In this document: piece by piece, positions 35,860 through 47,060 of the stretch
How positions within the stretch are numbered: the first letter of the stretch is position 1
How the letters are laid out: each line of letters opens with the position of its first letter
Source of the DNA: Isoetes taiwanensis
Taxonomy: Eukaryota; Streptophyta; Lycopodiopsida; Isoetales; Isoetaceae
Direction: 5' to 3'
NCBI GenBank assembly: GCA_021234155.1
Contig: JAJEKV010000057.1
Coordinates: 6,169,821 to 6,233,820 of the forward strand
DNA length: 64,000 nucleotides
Made by a program: the position numbers and the translations under genes
The notes under the pieces: generated by a model
Databases searched by the model: none
Seen by the model: the letters and a program-made list of their open reading frames with translations, nothing else
What the model was told of the DNA's origin: nothing

Positions 35860-37240
35860 TAAGCCTACCGGGGAATATCCTTTCCCTCGTTTCCCCTTTG
35901 CTCTTCTGTTTACAACCTTACGGATCTCAAAACCAATGCTCCAAATACTTTTCCGCCAACCGCTAGCCACCCCTTCATCGGGGTCCTTTCAGCACCATGC
36001 CACATCCAACTCAACCTCAATATCCTCACTATATTTGTTCTGTCGCCCCGGCACTTTCACATCTACCTTCCGGACTCAATCCCGGCTTATCCCACCTTTG
36101 GCAACACAAAAAGGCAAAACCAGATTAGACCAAAGTGCTTTCAGCCCACATGGAAGAATTTGAGGCTCTAGCTGCCCTAAATGGTCATGCGCAACCTCAA
36201 CTGAAATTCCACATCTTTTTCCACCACCTCTGCGTGGCTCTCCTCATCAATGGCTCATGTCCAACAAAAGCCATTGGAAACAAGATCGGTCCGAAATGCG
36301 CCCTTGCTTTACGTCTCATTACGGGACCACGGATGATGATCAACTTCATCTCAAGCAACTCAATGAACTTCAACAAGAGCCCACGGAGTGCCTGGATTTT
36401 GGATCGACTTCACGATACCTGCTAAGTAAGCTCAAGGAGTACCCCACACGAGCCGGTTTTTTGGTGCGGTTTCTCCAAGGACTTCCTCCCGCTATTCGAC
36501 TCATGATCAATACTGGCGTCCCAAGACTTTTGGAGCGCCGGCTATCGACCTTGTCAATCACTCACTCAATGTTTCCTCCTCGAGGCGTGGCTCTTCAAGA
36601 GCTCCGATTCATTCCACTGTCATGGTTCCACAAAAACGGTACGTTCGGCCTCAACACGCTAATCCACAGTATCCAAATCTGGTGCCATATTTGCAAATAC
36701 CAAGGCCATTTGGCAAATGAGTGCAACTCCACCAATGGCCCGCCTCATTGCAAGCGATGCAACATGTGCAATCATGCCCGCGGAAGAGTGCACTTTCGCA
36801 CTCATCCCACACCGCTCAAGAACAAAATGGTTTATCAAAGTGCAAACCACACCTCGGCAACAATCGCACTATCGGCAAACCACCGCCCGGTGCAGCCCAC
36901 GCAACTCTATCGCCAGCGGGGAGCAACCACGGGGATCCAACCAACGTCCTCCTCCTTTGATCCTTCTAAAGCTCGGTGTTATCACCGCCAAGAATGGGGT
37001 CATACCACCACGGCGTGTCCTCAACTTCCACAAGTTCAGTGCCTTCACGGCACAAATCGGACCACATCGGTCCGCCTCACGGCTTACCAACTCGGCTTGC
37101 TAATGGCAAACAAGGCCCGACCGGTTCTTAAGAAGCCACCAAGAGCACCTCAAAGAATCACGCTATCAACCAGCTCCAAAGAAATCAACCTCACCGGATC
37201 AACAAGCCCAAGAGGAAATTTTTCGTGCACTTAATCCTCC
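35860..37240 (+). pseudogene. Gypsy 1 gag (capsid and nucleocapsid)
   Basis: Frames 36,135-36,425 and 36,257-37,234 give the capsid region (VRFLQGLPPAIRLMINTGV). A CCHC zinc knuckle, CHICKYQGHLANEC, follows (about 36,690-36,730), with a second degenerate one (CYHRQEWGHTTTACP, Cys replaced by Arg). The tail is rich in Gln, Thr and Pro. It packages element RNA in cytoplasmic particles. Frameshifts break it into pieces. Confidence 0.75.
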
Positions 37241-37769
37241 CGTCCGGCCATCAAATTGGGTTGGTTTAGTTTCACGCTGCACCAAGGCATCACGCCCCTT
37301 GACCATTATTCAATGGCACGCGAACTCGCGCTTTTGCGTATTGACACCATTCCTCATGAGGACGAAAAAAGGTTCACTTTGCACTGACTTGGAAAAGCTC
37401 ATGCCACATGTCATGCCCAAAGTTCGCCAAAGCATTTTGAACCTCATGCAAGGCTTTGAGGCCGCACATTGGCAAATGTTCATGCCACCACTAGAGCTCA
37501 ACAAAGACAAGATACCCTTCAACATCTCAACCTCCACGCCTCGGACATATCCCAATATTGCTGCCGGGGTTGACTTACTCAAAGAAGTTGCCGCTTCCAC
37601 GCCACGCACTCGCACCGATTGGAACCCGCAGATCCTTTTTCTCATGTGCCTCTCGAACTCCAAGAGGAGCTCGCCAAGATCAAAATTCCTCTAAGCTTGG
37701 CAACCATTTTAAAACTCGTCACGCTCTCTCAAGGACCGGTTACCACTCCCAACTGTTTTTAGTTGGGGC

Positions 37770-38050
37770 GTGGCTACCTCTACACCCACGGTCCATGCCA
37801 CGGTGGGTAATCGCCAAGTCAACCATGTTCAAATAGATGGAGGTAGCGCCTTGATCAATCTCATCACGGATAAACTCCGCAAACAAATGGGCATCACACA
37901 ACTCTTTCGCGCCCCATATGACATCAAATTGGCTAATGGCCATATCCGCGCGACCTCAAAGTCACACCTATTCTTCACATCAACATTGGTGATCTCCGCT
38001 TCCCCATGGAATTTGGAGTTTGGAAAGCTGGCGAAGATCCGGTGACTATG
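37770..38050 (+). pseudogene. Gypsy 1 aspartic protease
   Basis: The frame has VNHVQIDGGSALINLI, the D-[TS]-G region of a retropepsin with G in place of T/S, followed by DIKLANGHI, a usual second strand. It would cut the gag-pol polyprotein. The frame is lost soon after 38,045. Confidence 0.7.
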
Positions 38051-38779
38051 AAATGCTGGTCGGCAAACCTTTTTCTCCGCCCGGGCAAGAGTATCCATTC
38101 TCGGGCCACGGACGGGTTAGTCATCACCGATGGTCATCTCAATGCCACCATGGACTTGCAAACGAGCGGGATCATTTCGCTGACAATGCGGAACCCTCTC
38201 TCTTTCATTAACCGATTCTGAAGAAGCTCGAATATTTATCAAGTTCGGGCTCCACTGCGCGAAGTGCGCCTCGTCATCCTACCTCCGAATATCTGATCCT
38301 TGGGGAGAAATGACTCTTGATCGGACCACGGTGGTCGCTGGCTTTGACCCCCTACCCGGCTCCTTTGCAATCGAATCCAACGTTGATCACTTTTCAGATC
38401 TTTGAACCTCCTGCAACTCCCCGCGATGTACACTTGGCCGCCGCATGAAGCAACCTGCCGGATGAGGCCGAGCAACCTCTCTTTTTCACCACGCAAAGTG
38501 CCACGCATCCGGTTATGCTCCAACCTCCTGCACACATTGTCGGGGATATCGAAGTCATACCCCATATTCGGACTCGAAGTCGAGATTGTGGGCGTCGGCA
38601 ACAATCAACTTTGTCGCATTCTTTGCCAAATCTTCCGGCTCCTTATCGTAGGGGCCGCTAAGTCGTTCAAAAATTCAAACACATTTTTACCGAGTTACAA
38701 AGATCTTGGGAATCAACAAAAGCTTGGGGAACTCACCATTCCTACCAAATCGATGCACGACCCGGTGTAGCAACGGCGA

Positions 38780-39960
38780 TGCTGGCTCAACCCTAATTAC
38801 CGCAGATCGGCCAAGGCGGAAATTGACAAACTCCTTCTTTGCAGGTTTGATCTATGAGGTCAAACATTACGAATGGGTGAGCCCCATCGTCATTGCCCTT
38901 AAACACAATGGTAAGATCCGGCGTGCATTGTGGGACTATCTGAACTCAATGGGGCCACGAAAAAATTGATCATTTTCCACTTCCCTTCACGGACCGGGTT
39001 AGGAAGAAGTGGTCGGACATGAGATGTACTCCTTTATGGATGGTTTTTCGGCTACAATCGGATCTCAATCAAAGAATCGATCAACTCAAGACCACTTTCA
39101 CCACCCGGGGCACTTTTGCCTACAAGGTGGTTCCTTTTGGATTATCCAACTCTCCATCAACGTTTCAACGCATCATGCTCTCGGTTTTCATGATTTCATG
39201 AAGGAAAATCCCTTCTTGCAAATTTTTCAAGATGACTTCTCTCCCTCTGATTCCATGGCTGACCATTTGGATAAATTGGAACTTCGTCTTCCAGAAATGT
39301 GATGAGTCCCCCATTAGTCTCAATCCCGAGAAATGCACCTTTTGCGTCACCTCCGGTGTTACGTTAGGCCATGTTGTTAGCAGCGGCGGTATCACCACCG
39401 ATCCCGCCAAAATCGATTATTGTGCTCAAGGCTCAAGCACCGACCAATATCAAGGAGACACGCTCTTTCACGGGTAAGGTCAATTATTACTCCACCTTCA
39501 TACCGGATGGCGTATTGCGAGATCCCATTCATAAACTCACGGGATTGAATCCACCGGGCTTGGAATTCCTGTAGCGGAAGTCGCTTTCAACAATTTGAAG
39601 CTTTTGCTTACCGAGCACGGGTTCTTGTTCCTCCTCAATGGGACAAGCCCTTTCATGTTCATGTCGATGTCTCGGCGTTTTGCTATTGGAGCTGTTCTTT
39701 CTCAAGAATATGATGTGCACACCGACAAACCAAATCGCTTCGCCAAAAACTCAATTCTGGCTGGCGCAACTATTACGCCCGCGGGCGTGAAGCTTTGGGT
39801 CTCATTTTACGTCAGGTCCAACGCTTCCGTCATTACCTTTTGGGCAGTCAAATCAAGTTCTTTGTGGACCACCAAGCACTACTCTATTTAATCAACAAGT
39901 CCACGCCCACGGGCCGCGTTTGCTCGTTAGGTCCTTCTTCTCAAGAATTTGCTCCTTTTG
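38780..39960 (+). pseudogene. Gypsy 1 reverse transcriptase and RNase H
   Basis: Broken frames read WVSPIVIALKHNGKIR, FTTRGTFAYKVVPFGLSNSP-STFQRIML, LQIFQDDFS (catalytic D-D pair, about 39,220-39,240), LNPEKCTFCV and VTLGHVVSSGGI. These are the palm and connection of gypsy reverse transcriptase. RNase H follows (RRFAIGAVLSQEYD near 39,680; FFVDHQALLYLIN near 39,860). At least five frameshifts are needed to read it through. Confidence 0.85.
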
Positions 39961-40249
39961 AAATCGCTTCATAAAAATGGCAAAATCTCATGTCGTTCGG
40001 ATTATCTTTCACGCATCCACCACGGATGATCCCTCAACCGGAGTCTCGGATGCCTTTCACGATGCTCGGCTCTTTTTGGTCACGCGCAACACCACATTGG
40101 TTCCATGATTTTCAGCGGTACCTCCTCACGGGTGCTCTTCCACCCGGAAGGCGAGGCGCTCTCTCTCGCCAGCGACAATCCCGTCGCCATCAATTTCTAC
40201 TGAGAGGTCCGCGGACTACACCATGGTTGCGGGCATCTCTACAAAAAGT

Positions 40250-41345
40250 AAGGACACCATCCTTCCGGCGTGTTCTACCTCATGAAGTTCCGGATATTGT
40301 TCGGGAAGCTCATCAAGGGCTCGGTGGTGGTCATTTTCATGGTGACACCACGACGCGCAAAATCCTTCTCGGGGGTATTATTGGCCCACGCTCTTCAAAG
40401 ATGCTCACGCCCACGCTTGCACGCGTGTGACGGCTTGCCGGTGGGGGGCCCCACGGCCGTGGCGGCTCTTCCCTTGACGTTGGCCGCCACTTCCCTTCAC
40501 CGAAATGGGGAATGGACTTTGTGGGACCTATAGATCCTCTGGCGGCACACTCGTGCGATACATTCCAGTTCTCACCGACTTCGCCACCAAATGGGCGGAA
40601 GCTTGTGCACTTCCGGACAACAACGCCGCAAGCACGGCTAGAGTCCTCTATCAACAAATTATCACGCGATTCTACCGCCCCCACCTGAGCTGGTGGCAAG
40701 ACCGTGGTGTTCATTTCATCAATCATACTATCAAGGAGCGGATTATCTCGATACATCATCACAAGAGCACACCTTACTATCCTCAAGGTAATGGTTTGGC
40801 GAGTAAAGCACCAACAAAACGGGTCACCATTCTCAAGAAAATTTGTGACGCTTCCCCGCCGCATTTGGCGGACAAAACTTCCTTTGTTCTTTGGGCCTAC
40901 AATACTTGTTTCAAGATTGCTCTTGGTCACACTCCTTTTAAATTGGTTTATGGTCGGGAAGCTCTCATGCCGTTTGAATACATCCTTCCAACACTCCGTT
41001 TTCAACCAGCTCGCTCATAATCCACCCGCCGCACTCAAAGAAAGGGTCTATCAATTGGAGCAGTTGGATGAACTTCGACCGGATGCTTATATTCGTGTTC
41101 TTCTTGGACAACGATTGCAAAAATCTTTACATGACAAACGCCTGAAGACAAAAACATTCAAAGAAGGCGATTTGGTTCTTCTTTATGATTCCGGTACAAA
41201 AATTTTCCTGTAAACTCAAGTTTCGCTGGCTTGGCCCTTATCAAATTGTTCAAGTGGTTAGACCAAGCGCCCAACCTGGTTGAGTTAGATGGCACTCCAT
41301 TACCTACGTTGGTTAATGGTTTTCGCCTCAAAGCATTTCATCACA
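40250..41345 (+). pseudogene. Gypsy 1 integrase
   Basis: A zinc-binding part (H-x-G-L-GGGHFHGDTTTRKIL near 40,300) leads to the core: VLTDFATKWAEACALP (first Asp), WQDRGVHFINHTIKE (second Asp) and KSTPYYPQGNGLASK, where the expected catalytic Glu after NGLA is Ser. Then come FVLWAYNT and HTPFKLVYGREALMPFEY. A C-terminal GDLVLLYDS...RWLGPYQIVQVV domain ends near 41,345. No chromodomain is visible. With the Glu lost the copy would be inactive even without its frameshifts. Confidence 0.85.
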
Positions 41346-41449
41346 CGCATGAACATCAACAAACAGAGATAGTTCAAGAAGCAAACACCACAGTAAAGTG
41401 ACTAGAAAGGCGGTATATTATATTATAGTGGAGATTTTTTACAAAATGT

Positions 41450-44400
41450 GGGCGCATGATTAATATTTCCGCTATGGGCAATCGCTATATACAAAAACGG
41501 GCTCGAGCCCTATCTACTAAGTCCTAAGAGGAAAACCCTCTACTCGGGTTCGGGCGCGAGGTGATGCTGAGGAGATGGTAGAGGTTCTCGCTCCCGGATC
41601 CCAGCCGAGGTGCAGAACCACCTCCATCCCGTTGGTCTTGGCCGGGATGTTCACCATCCCGGCACACCAGCCGGGCCCATTCAATGCCACCCGGTTGTGG
41701 CAGCGCCAGAGATCCAGACAATTCATCTTGCAAGTGATCCACTCCTGACAGTTAGTGCAGCAGCCATACTGAGCGCCATCGGATACCTTCGTTACTCTCG
41801 GTTCGTCTTATATAGCCAACTGAGGAACTCCTTGTCGACGTGGACCAATCACACAAATCGCCAACGTGTTTGCAATGCAAGGCTGTTTCTAAAATGAGAA
41901 TCTTTTCTCCCGCCGCATATCTAGCCATGGTACCTTCTGACACATTCCTTTTAATGATATCCCACTTCGAGTTGCCAGCATTGAATGTCATTCCTTCTTT
42001 TCACGCCCGTCGAACATTAATGTGTGTCCTTTGCCACCTGTCACATCCGATCCTTCTTTCACGTCTCATCCTCACCGTTCATTGCTTCTCCCTTTACGCT
42101 TTTTGGGACTTAGCCAAATTTTTTGCCTCTCAATACCCTTCTTGGCATCTTTTGACACCGGCACCATCAACGGTTCCAGCCGCGACTCTTCATACCTCTT
42201 AAGCGCTCGGGTTATCGCCCTAAAACAAACCTTTTCGTTCTTCCTCGCCTTTGTCCTCCGGTGGCTCGACTTTTGTCTTCCGCCTTTGGAATCACTCTTT
42301 TGTTCTCGCACATCGTTACCATGGCTGCCCCAAGATTTTCTACACTTCAAACTACCGCCTCCCAAGGATCCGCCCTTTTTTGCATCTGTATCCTTCTTGG
42401 CGCCCCACTTTCAGGTGAAGCCCTTGTTGGCCCCAATAAAGAAGTCGCTGAATCGACACCAGCTTTTAACGAATTCTCTCAAATGGAACTTCCGGCTCCA
42501 AATCCTGATCAGTTGAAGCGGTTCATCCAATATCGCACGTTAACGACCCTAAGGTTACACCATTTGTGGTCGATGGCACCACCATTTCGTTGACTCAACA
42601 TTTGATTTCGGGGGGTATTTCATATTCCCTTGCACACCCCTTTGTGTATCATGGTTCATATCTGATCTCGATGTCACGAAGTTTGGTGCACCTCCTTATC
42701 ATGCCAATGTCCATCGTCCGACCAATATCGACAAGCCTCACGAAACCTTTGTTAAATTTACGTGGCGAAAAGTTCCTTTGTATTCTATCAAGAACACCCA
42801 TATCAATAAGCCTTTCTATAACCTGGTCCTCATTTGCTACACACCAAACACCACATAGATTGGCCCCAAATGATGTTCTATCGTCTTCTCCAAGAAATGG
42901 ACCGCCTTAGGGGTACCACTTCCATTTTCTCAAGTTTCTGGGGAGGCCACTTTCAAGCCCTCATCCGCCATTACTTCCTCCCACACCACCAAATTCTCAT
43001 AATTCCACTCAGGGCGCCCCCTTCATCACTCACCAAGCTGGCACTTCACGCCCTTTCCCCCTCGGTCATGTCCAAAGTCCGCACACCCATGTCACTTTGT
43101 CTCCTCCTCCACCCCATCCACTTCACACCATTTTTCCCAAACATCACAAACCCAAAAACGCGCGTTCCACCACCACAACACCCTCGCCGGGTTGTTGTAT
43201 CGATTCGACGCCGGGATGCTCAAGCTTTCCGCTCTCAAGTTACAAGAATCCCAAGACGCTCTTATGAGCGGGTTCAACGGCACTAAAGCCTCCCATGCGG
43301 TACACGGGACCTTCAGGCAAATCGCCCAAGTTGCAACTTTGAGGCCAAACTTCAAGACAAGCATGAAGCTCTCTTCTGAGGGCTCATGCGGATCTCAAAA
43401 AGTGCACAAGCTCAAGTCAGCCAACTCGCAGATCCATGTGGCTCACTCCGGTCAGAAATTCAGACTTTATTGAGCACAACAAGTCCAAAGCCGCTCTCCG
43501 AAAGTACCAAGGACTTGAGATATTGCTAAGCTCAATGCCTTGTAATTCGAATCAGGTGAAAATTTCAGCACTCAAGTTCAAAACCTTTCAGCATCGGGGC
43601 GCCAAGTTGCCTCCTTGACGGCCAGCTTTCATTACCGCACCTCTCACCACCTCTCTTCCGGATCGCCTTTTACGAGGTGCGTAAAACGAAGATACCGATG
43701 ACGCTTAGATTGCCGCCGTCGCCTCAATACTCGGGAAATCCTCCTCCCGCCTCAACACTTCTCTGAAACGGGTCCGCGGACTGAATCCTGCCGCTTTTGA
43801 AAGGGACAACCGATCCGCGATCTTGAACAACGGCTGCGGCAGCGAAGCTATTCGATCATCGGGATGAGGCTCGAGCAAAACTTGATCGCCCATACCGCCA
43901 TTCTTAACAGAATGCCTGTTGACTTCCTAGTTCCTTCCTGCTATCACGACTATGTGGTTGCTCGACGCCACCTCTTCCTTTCGAAGTGGCATGCGGCAGA
44001 TGGACCTGTGGATATCCCCCTGAGCAGTGCAGATTTTCTTCAGATTTGGCCAGAACTCTCCATTGAAGACAAAGGGTTGTGCTGTGCCCTTGTGGTCTTT
44101 GATCTCATACACTGTGCCGATCCAGACTTTATCACCTTCAGAGTGGGCCCGCCCCGACTTTTTCTACGGTGACCCCATCGCGGCAATGGGTGCTTCAGGA
44201 TAACAATCCCTATCTTAAAGGATCCCGCCGGACCCAAACTCTTCATCGAGTACATGCCCGAGCTTGCCAATCATTTGTCTCTTCCGGCGAAGCGAGCGCC
44301 AGAACAAATCGTCAAGTATCTCGGGCATCCCGCCAAGATCTTCCCTATGCACAAATTTATATGCAAAGACTCGCCCCATAATCAATTACATAAGCTCGTT

Positions 44401-45230
44401 GGATAGCAAGACGGTCTCCACGGATGGGATAGCCCTCCCATCCAACTCTCGACTCTCTGCTTCTCTTTGGGATCGTTGGTGTCAAGCTCTTGATCCGTGA
44501 TCTTGTCGATCAATTCGGGGAGACCGCCAGCAAACCCACGCCCACCTGCATGGTTCCTTCTCCCTATGCTTCCACGGCGCACCTCCACCCCCGTGTTCTG
44601 ACTTCGATTGGCGCCTTCCTTTTTGGACCAAGGTCATGGATGGTCATGCTCTGATGGACACCACCTCGATCTCGGCGGATCTCCTCGGTGGGATCCACGC
44701 TTTGTTCGGGCGCCATTATTGGGAAGAAGGTGCCACTCGACACCACCACCAATTGGATCTACATTGCTAATGGCGTGGTTGGCAACGCCGCGGATGCGCT
44801 TCATGGTCTTGACACCTTCTTTGCGAATGCCTCCACCTCACCCGATCCTTCTCGTCCATCTTCAAGCAGGATTTTGCGCTGCTCTCAAATGCATTTTGCT
44901 AAGCTCCTTAAATCGGCATTGCCCCATTTTTCATCGCAATCCAGAATGCCAAGAAAGGTTTTGGCCTTGACCTGTCTCCTCATGGAATGTCAAGACATTT
45001 CTTGAGCGCCCGCACGCGCCCTTGAAGACATGGTACGCTCCGCTTTCTTATTGATGCTGATCCTGCCCTTGGCCAAAACACTCCTCCCTCGCTCTTCAAA
45101 CCGCGCCAGGGATCTCATAAGCCAGTACCATAATGGTGCCCGGCCTCACTCCCCGTGAGGATCACTTTCGAGCATTGATGGCTTCCCGCCCTCAGAAACA
45201 CTTCCTCCTTTTCTTCACTCTGAGTGTCGT
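41450..45230 (+). other. Extra 3' coding-like region of gypsy 1, unknown product
   Basis: Between integrase and the purine tract lie 3.8 kb of plus-strand, GC-richer sequence with many medium frames that continue one another through frameshifts. Readable blocks include a Pro-rich part (42,950-43,180), KLSALKLQESQDALMSGF (about 43,210), a well-behaved 43,864-44,172 frame (FLVPSCYHDYVVARRHLFLSKW), FIEYMPELANHLSLP (about 44,240) and NWIYIANGVVGNAADAL (about 44,755). It looks like one or two former proteins, including helical segments, carried by the element. I do not recognise a family. Confidence 0.45.
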
Positions 45231-45244
45231 TTGGTGGGGGGGAG
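45230..45244 (+). other. Polypurine tract of gypsy 1
   Basis: TTGGTGGGGGGGAG lies directly before the TGTTAG start of the 3' LTR, the expected place for the plus-strand primer. Confidence 0.8.
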
Positions 45245-45825
45245 TGTTAGTCCTGTGCCTCCTGGTACAGGACTATTCATGCATACGACAGACCAGGTCA
45301 AGCTCAAGGATCCTCAGTCAGCCACGGGTCAGCCATCAAAGGCTCCATGAAGACCAAAGTGACCATGCACCCGTCAAAGCCATGGGTCGGAGTCAACAAG
45401 AGGCGCCGCCGACAAGTGACGCACGCCACCGCCTCGGCGTCCGAGTGATTCTAGGCACTTCAAGAGGCACCGCCAACATTCCTGCAAATCAGGCCTCCTT
45501 CCAGGAGTCGGCACCGAGATCAGTCAGAGTGTCTATATTGGGCCCAAGGCCATTGTACTATATATATGAGTAGAGCTAGCACATGAGTTTTTAGATGAGT
45601 TTTGAGTCTTGTCTCCTTTCAGTTTTCTCTCTATTGCGAGAGCTCATGTACTTTCATCATTGATATCAAGGAAGCTTATCATCTTTCTCTCATTTGTTCT
45701 GTTTTCTTCTTCTCCTTCTCTTCTTGCAAATCCCGCGTGACATAGTCCCCCGGACTCTCCTGTTAGATCCACGGGTCCTCACAGAGGGCTGTCTTCCAGG
45801 AGTTCCCGAACCCAGACCCCAAACA
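45245..45825 (+). repeat. 3' LTR of gypsy element 1
   Basis: It begins TGTTAGTCCTG and ends CCAAACA, followed by the CCGCA target duplication. From about 45,505 to the end it is almost identical to the 5' LTR; the first 250 bp differ by many substitutions and small indels. Confidence 0.93.
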
Positions 45826-45946
45826 CCGCAATTGTGTGGCTGTGGATATAGACAAGGAGGTTGTTAACTTCATAAAGAACACAAGTTCAGACACTGGATT
45901 GCAGAGGCAGACTATCTCTAGTTGTTTCTGTGTCGTGGGTTTGTGA
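45826..45946 (+). pseudogene. DNA methyltransferase gene, 3' part after the retrotransposon
   Basis: Joined across the element (one CCGCA copy removed), the codons read AYALKKGRNCVAVDID and then KEVVNFIKN, followed by a short tail and stop TGA at 45,944-45,946. An 'A-L-x-x-G-R-x-C-V-x-V-D-x-D' string is the second half of motif I in beta-class methyltransferases, where the acidic D-x-D contacts S-adenosylmethionine. A donor-like GAG|GTATAG overlaps the stop, so a further exon is possible. Confidence 0.58.
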
Positions 45947-47060
45947 GGTATAGCGGTTTGCCTTACTTTAAAACTATTCGATGTTTGATGTGCTTTTGCT
46001 CACTATGCCATGTTTCTTTCTTTGTAATCATTGCTTGGTTCAGCCATTACTTATTTAGACTCACTACAATTTCTTAACAGGTTCACTTTGTATAGTTGAA
46101 ATATAGCTAGCTCCAAATGAGCACCTCATCGAGAACATACACATATTGGCAATACGTCCTCTTGAATGAAATTTATTGAGCCTATTCATCTTGGAATGTC
46201 TGGTAATGGGATGAATCGAGCATGAGCTTCTTGTAGAAAAGATATTTGCTTTTACACCCCTATCCCTCTGGTTAAACTGGAATTCTGAAGTTCCACGGCC
46301 ACCACTTGGGCATTACTAAGTTAAGGTCTTCAATAAAGCACCCTTGTTTTTACTTATATCTGGTAGGTTAGAAGCTTTGGTTATAGAGTTTCACGCTTGT
46401 AAATGAGATGAGAATAATGGCTTGCATATAGGTAGGTTTACTACCACCAAGACATGGCATAACAGGTGGATTGAGATGGAGACCTGGGCAAGATTTGGCA
46501 TTAAAATATTCTAAATTTAATCTTTCATCATAGATGCCCACATATACTTGACTCTTTGAACTTTTGCCAAGATTATTATACTCCCTATGCTTGACTTTTG
46601 GGGTGTAGACTGCACCGTTATCCAACCTAGTGCCCACATATAGACTCTTTGAAAACATCAAATGGCACTGCAGCTGACTTTTTCAATCGGAGTTATGCCA
46701 AGACTATTATGCTCCTTATGTTTGACTTTGGGGTGCATACTGCACCCTTATCCAACATAGAAAGAGTTGATGCAAGAGGTTTAGGTTGGGTTTGTGAAGG
46801 CCTTCGCAAAGACTATAACTCTTCACATATATATTCTATGTAGAATGGGAATTGTCATTTGAAATTCAAAAATGCATATTCAAAATTCAATGTTTGGGGA
46901 AGGACAAAATGCACATGAAAGGACAAAATCCGTCATCCGTATTTACACTGAGATTTATCGCAAGAACACTTGCATGCAATCTTTTACCCAGAAAAAATCT
47001 GCACTGCAAATGTTTGGATGTCTTCCCTCACAACTGATCCTAACATAACAAAGACAGTTC
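45947..47060. other. Spacer without a recognisable gene
   Basis: No coding motif is seen. It includes a duplicated 66-bp block listed separately. Confidence 0.4.
46565..46760. repeat. Direct repeat, 131-bp period
   Basis: TGCCAAGATTATTATACTCC...TTATCCAACCTAG (46,565-46,630) recurs as TGCCAAGACTATTATGCTCC...TTATCCAACATAG (46,696-46,760), about 90% alike. Two copies. Confidence 0.8.

Larger units (their letters stand above)
34840..45830 (+). mobile_element. Ty3/gypsy LTR retrotransposon 1, with flanking target duplication
   Basis: The element itself is 34,845-45,825 (10,981 bp). It begins TGTTAG and ends AACA, with CCGCA duplicated on both sides (34,840-34,844 and 45,826-45,830). It holds a 592-bp 5' LTR, gag, protease, reverse transcriptase, RNase H, integrase, then 3.8 kb of extra sequence before a purine tract and a 581-bp 3' LTR. 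All coding parts carry frameshifts. It landed in the methyltransferase gene, whose sequence continues beyond it. Confidence 0.93.

Noticed and set aside
45131-45160. TAATGGTGCCCGGCC sequence resembling the Helitron end
   Set aside because: The second hairpin arm and the CTAG are missing; it lies inside gypsy 1.
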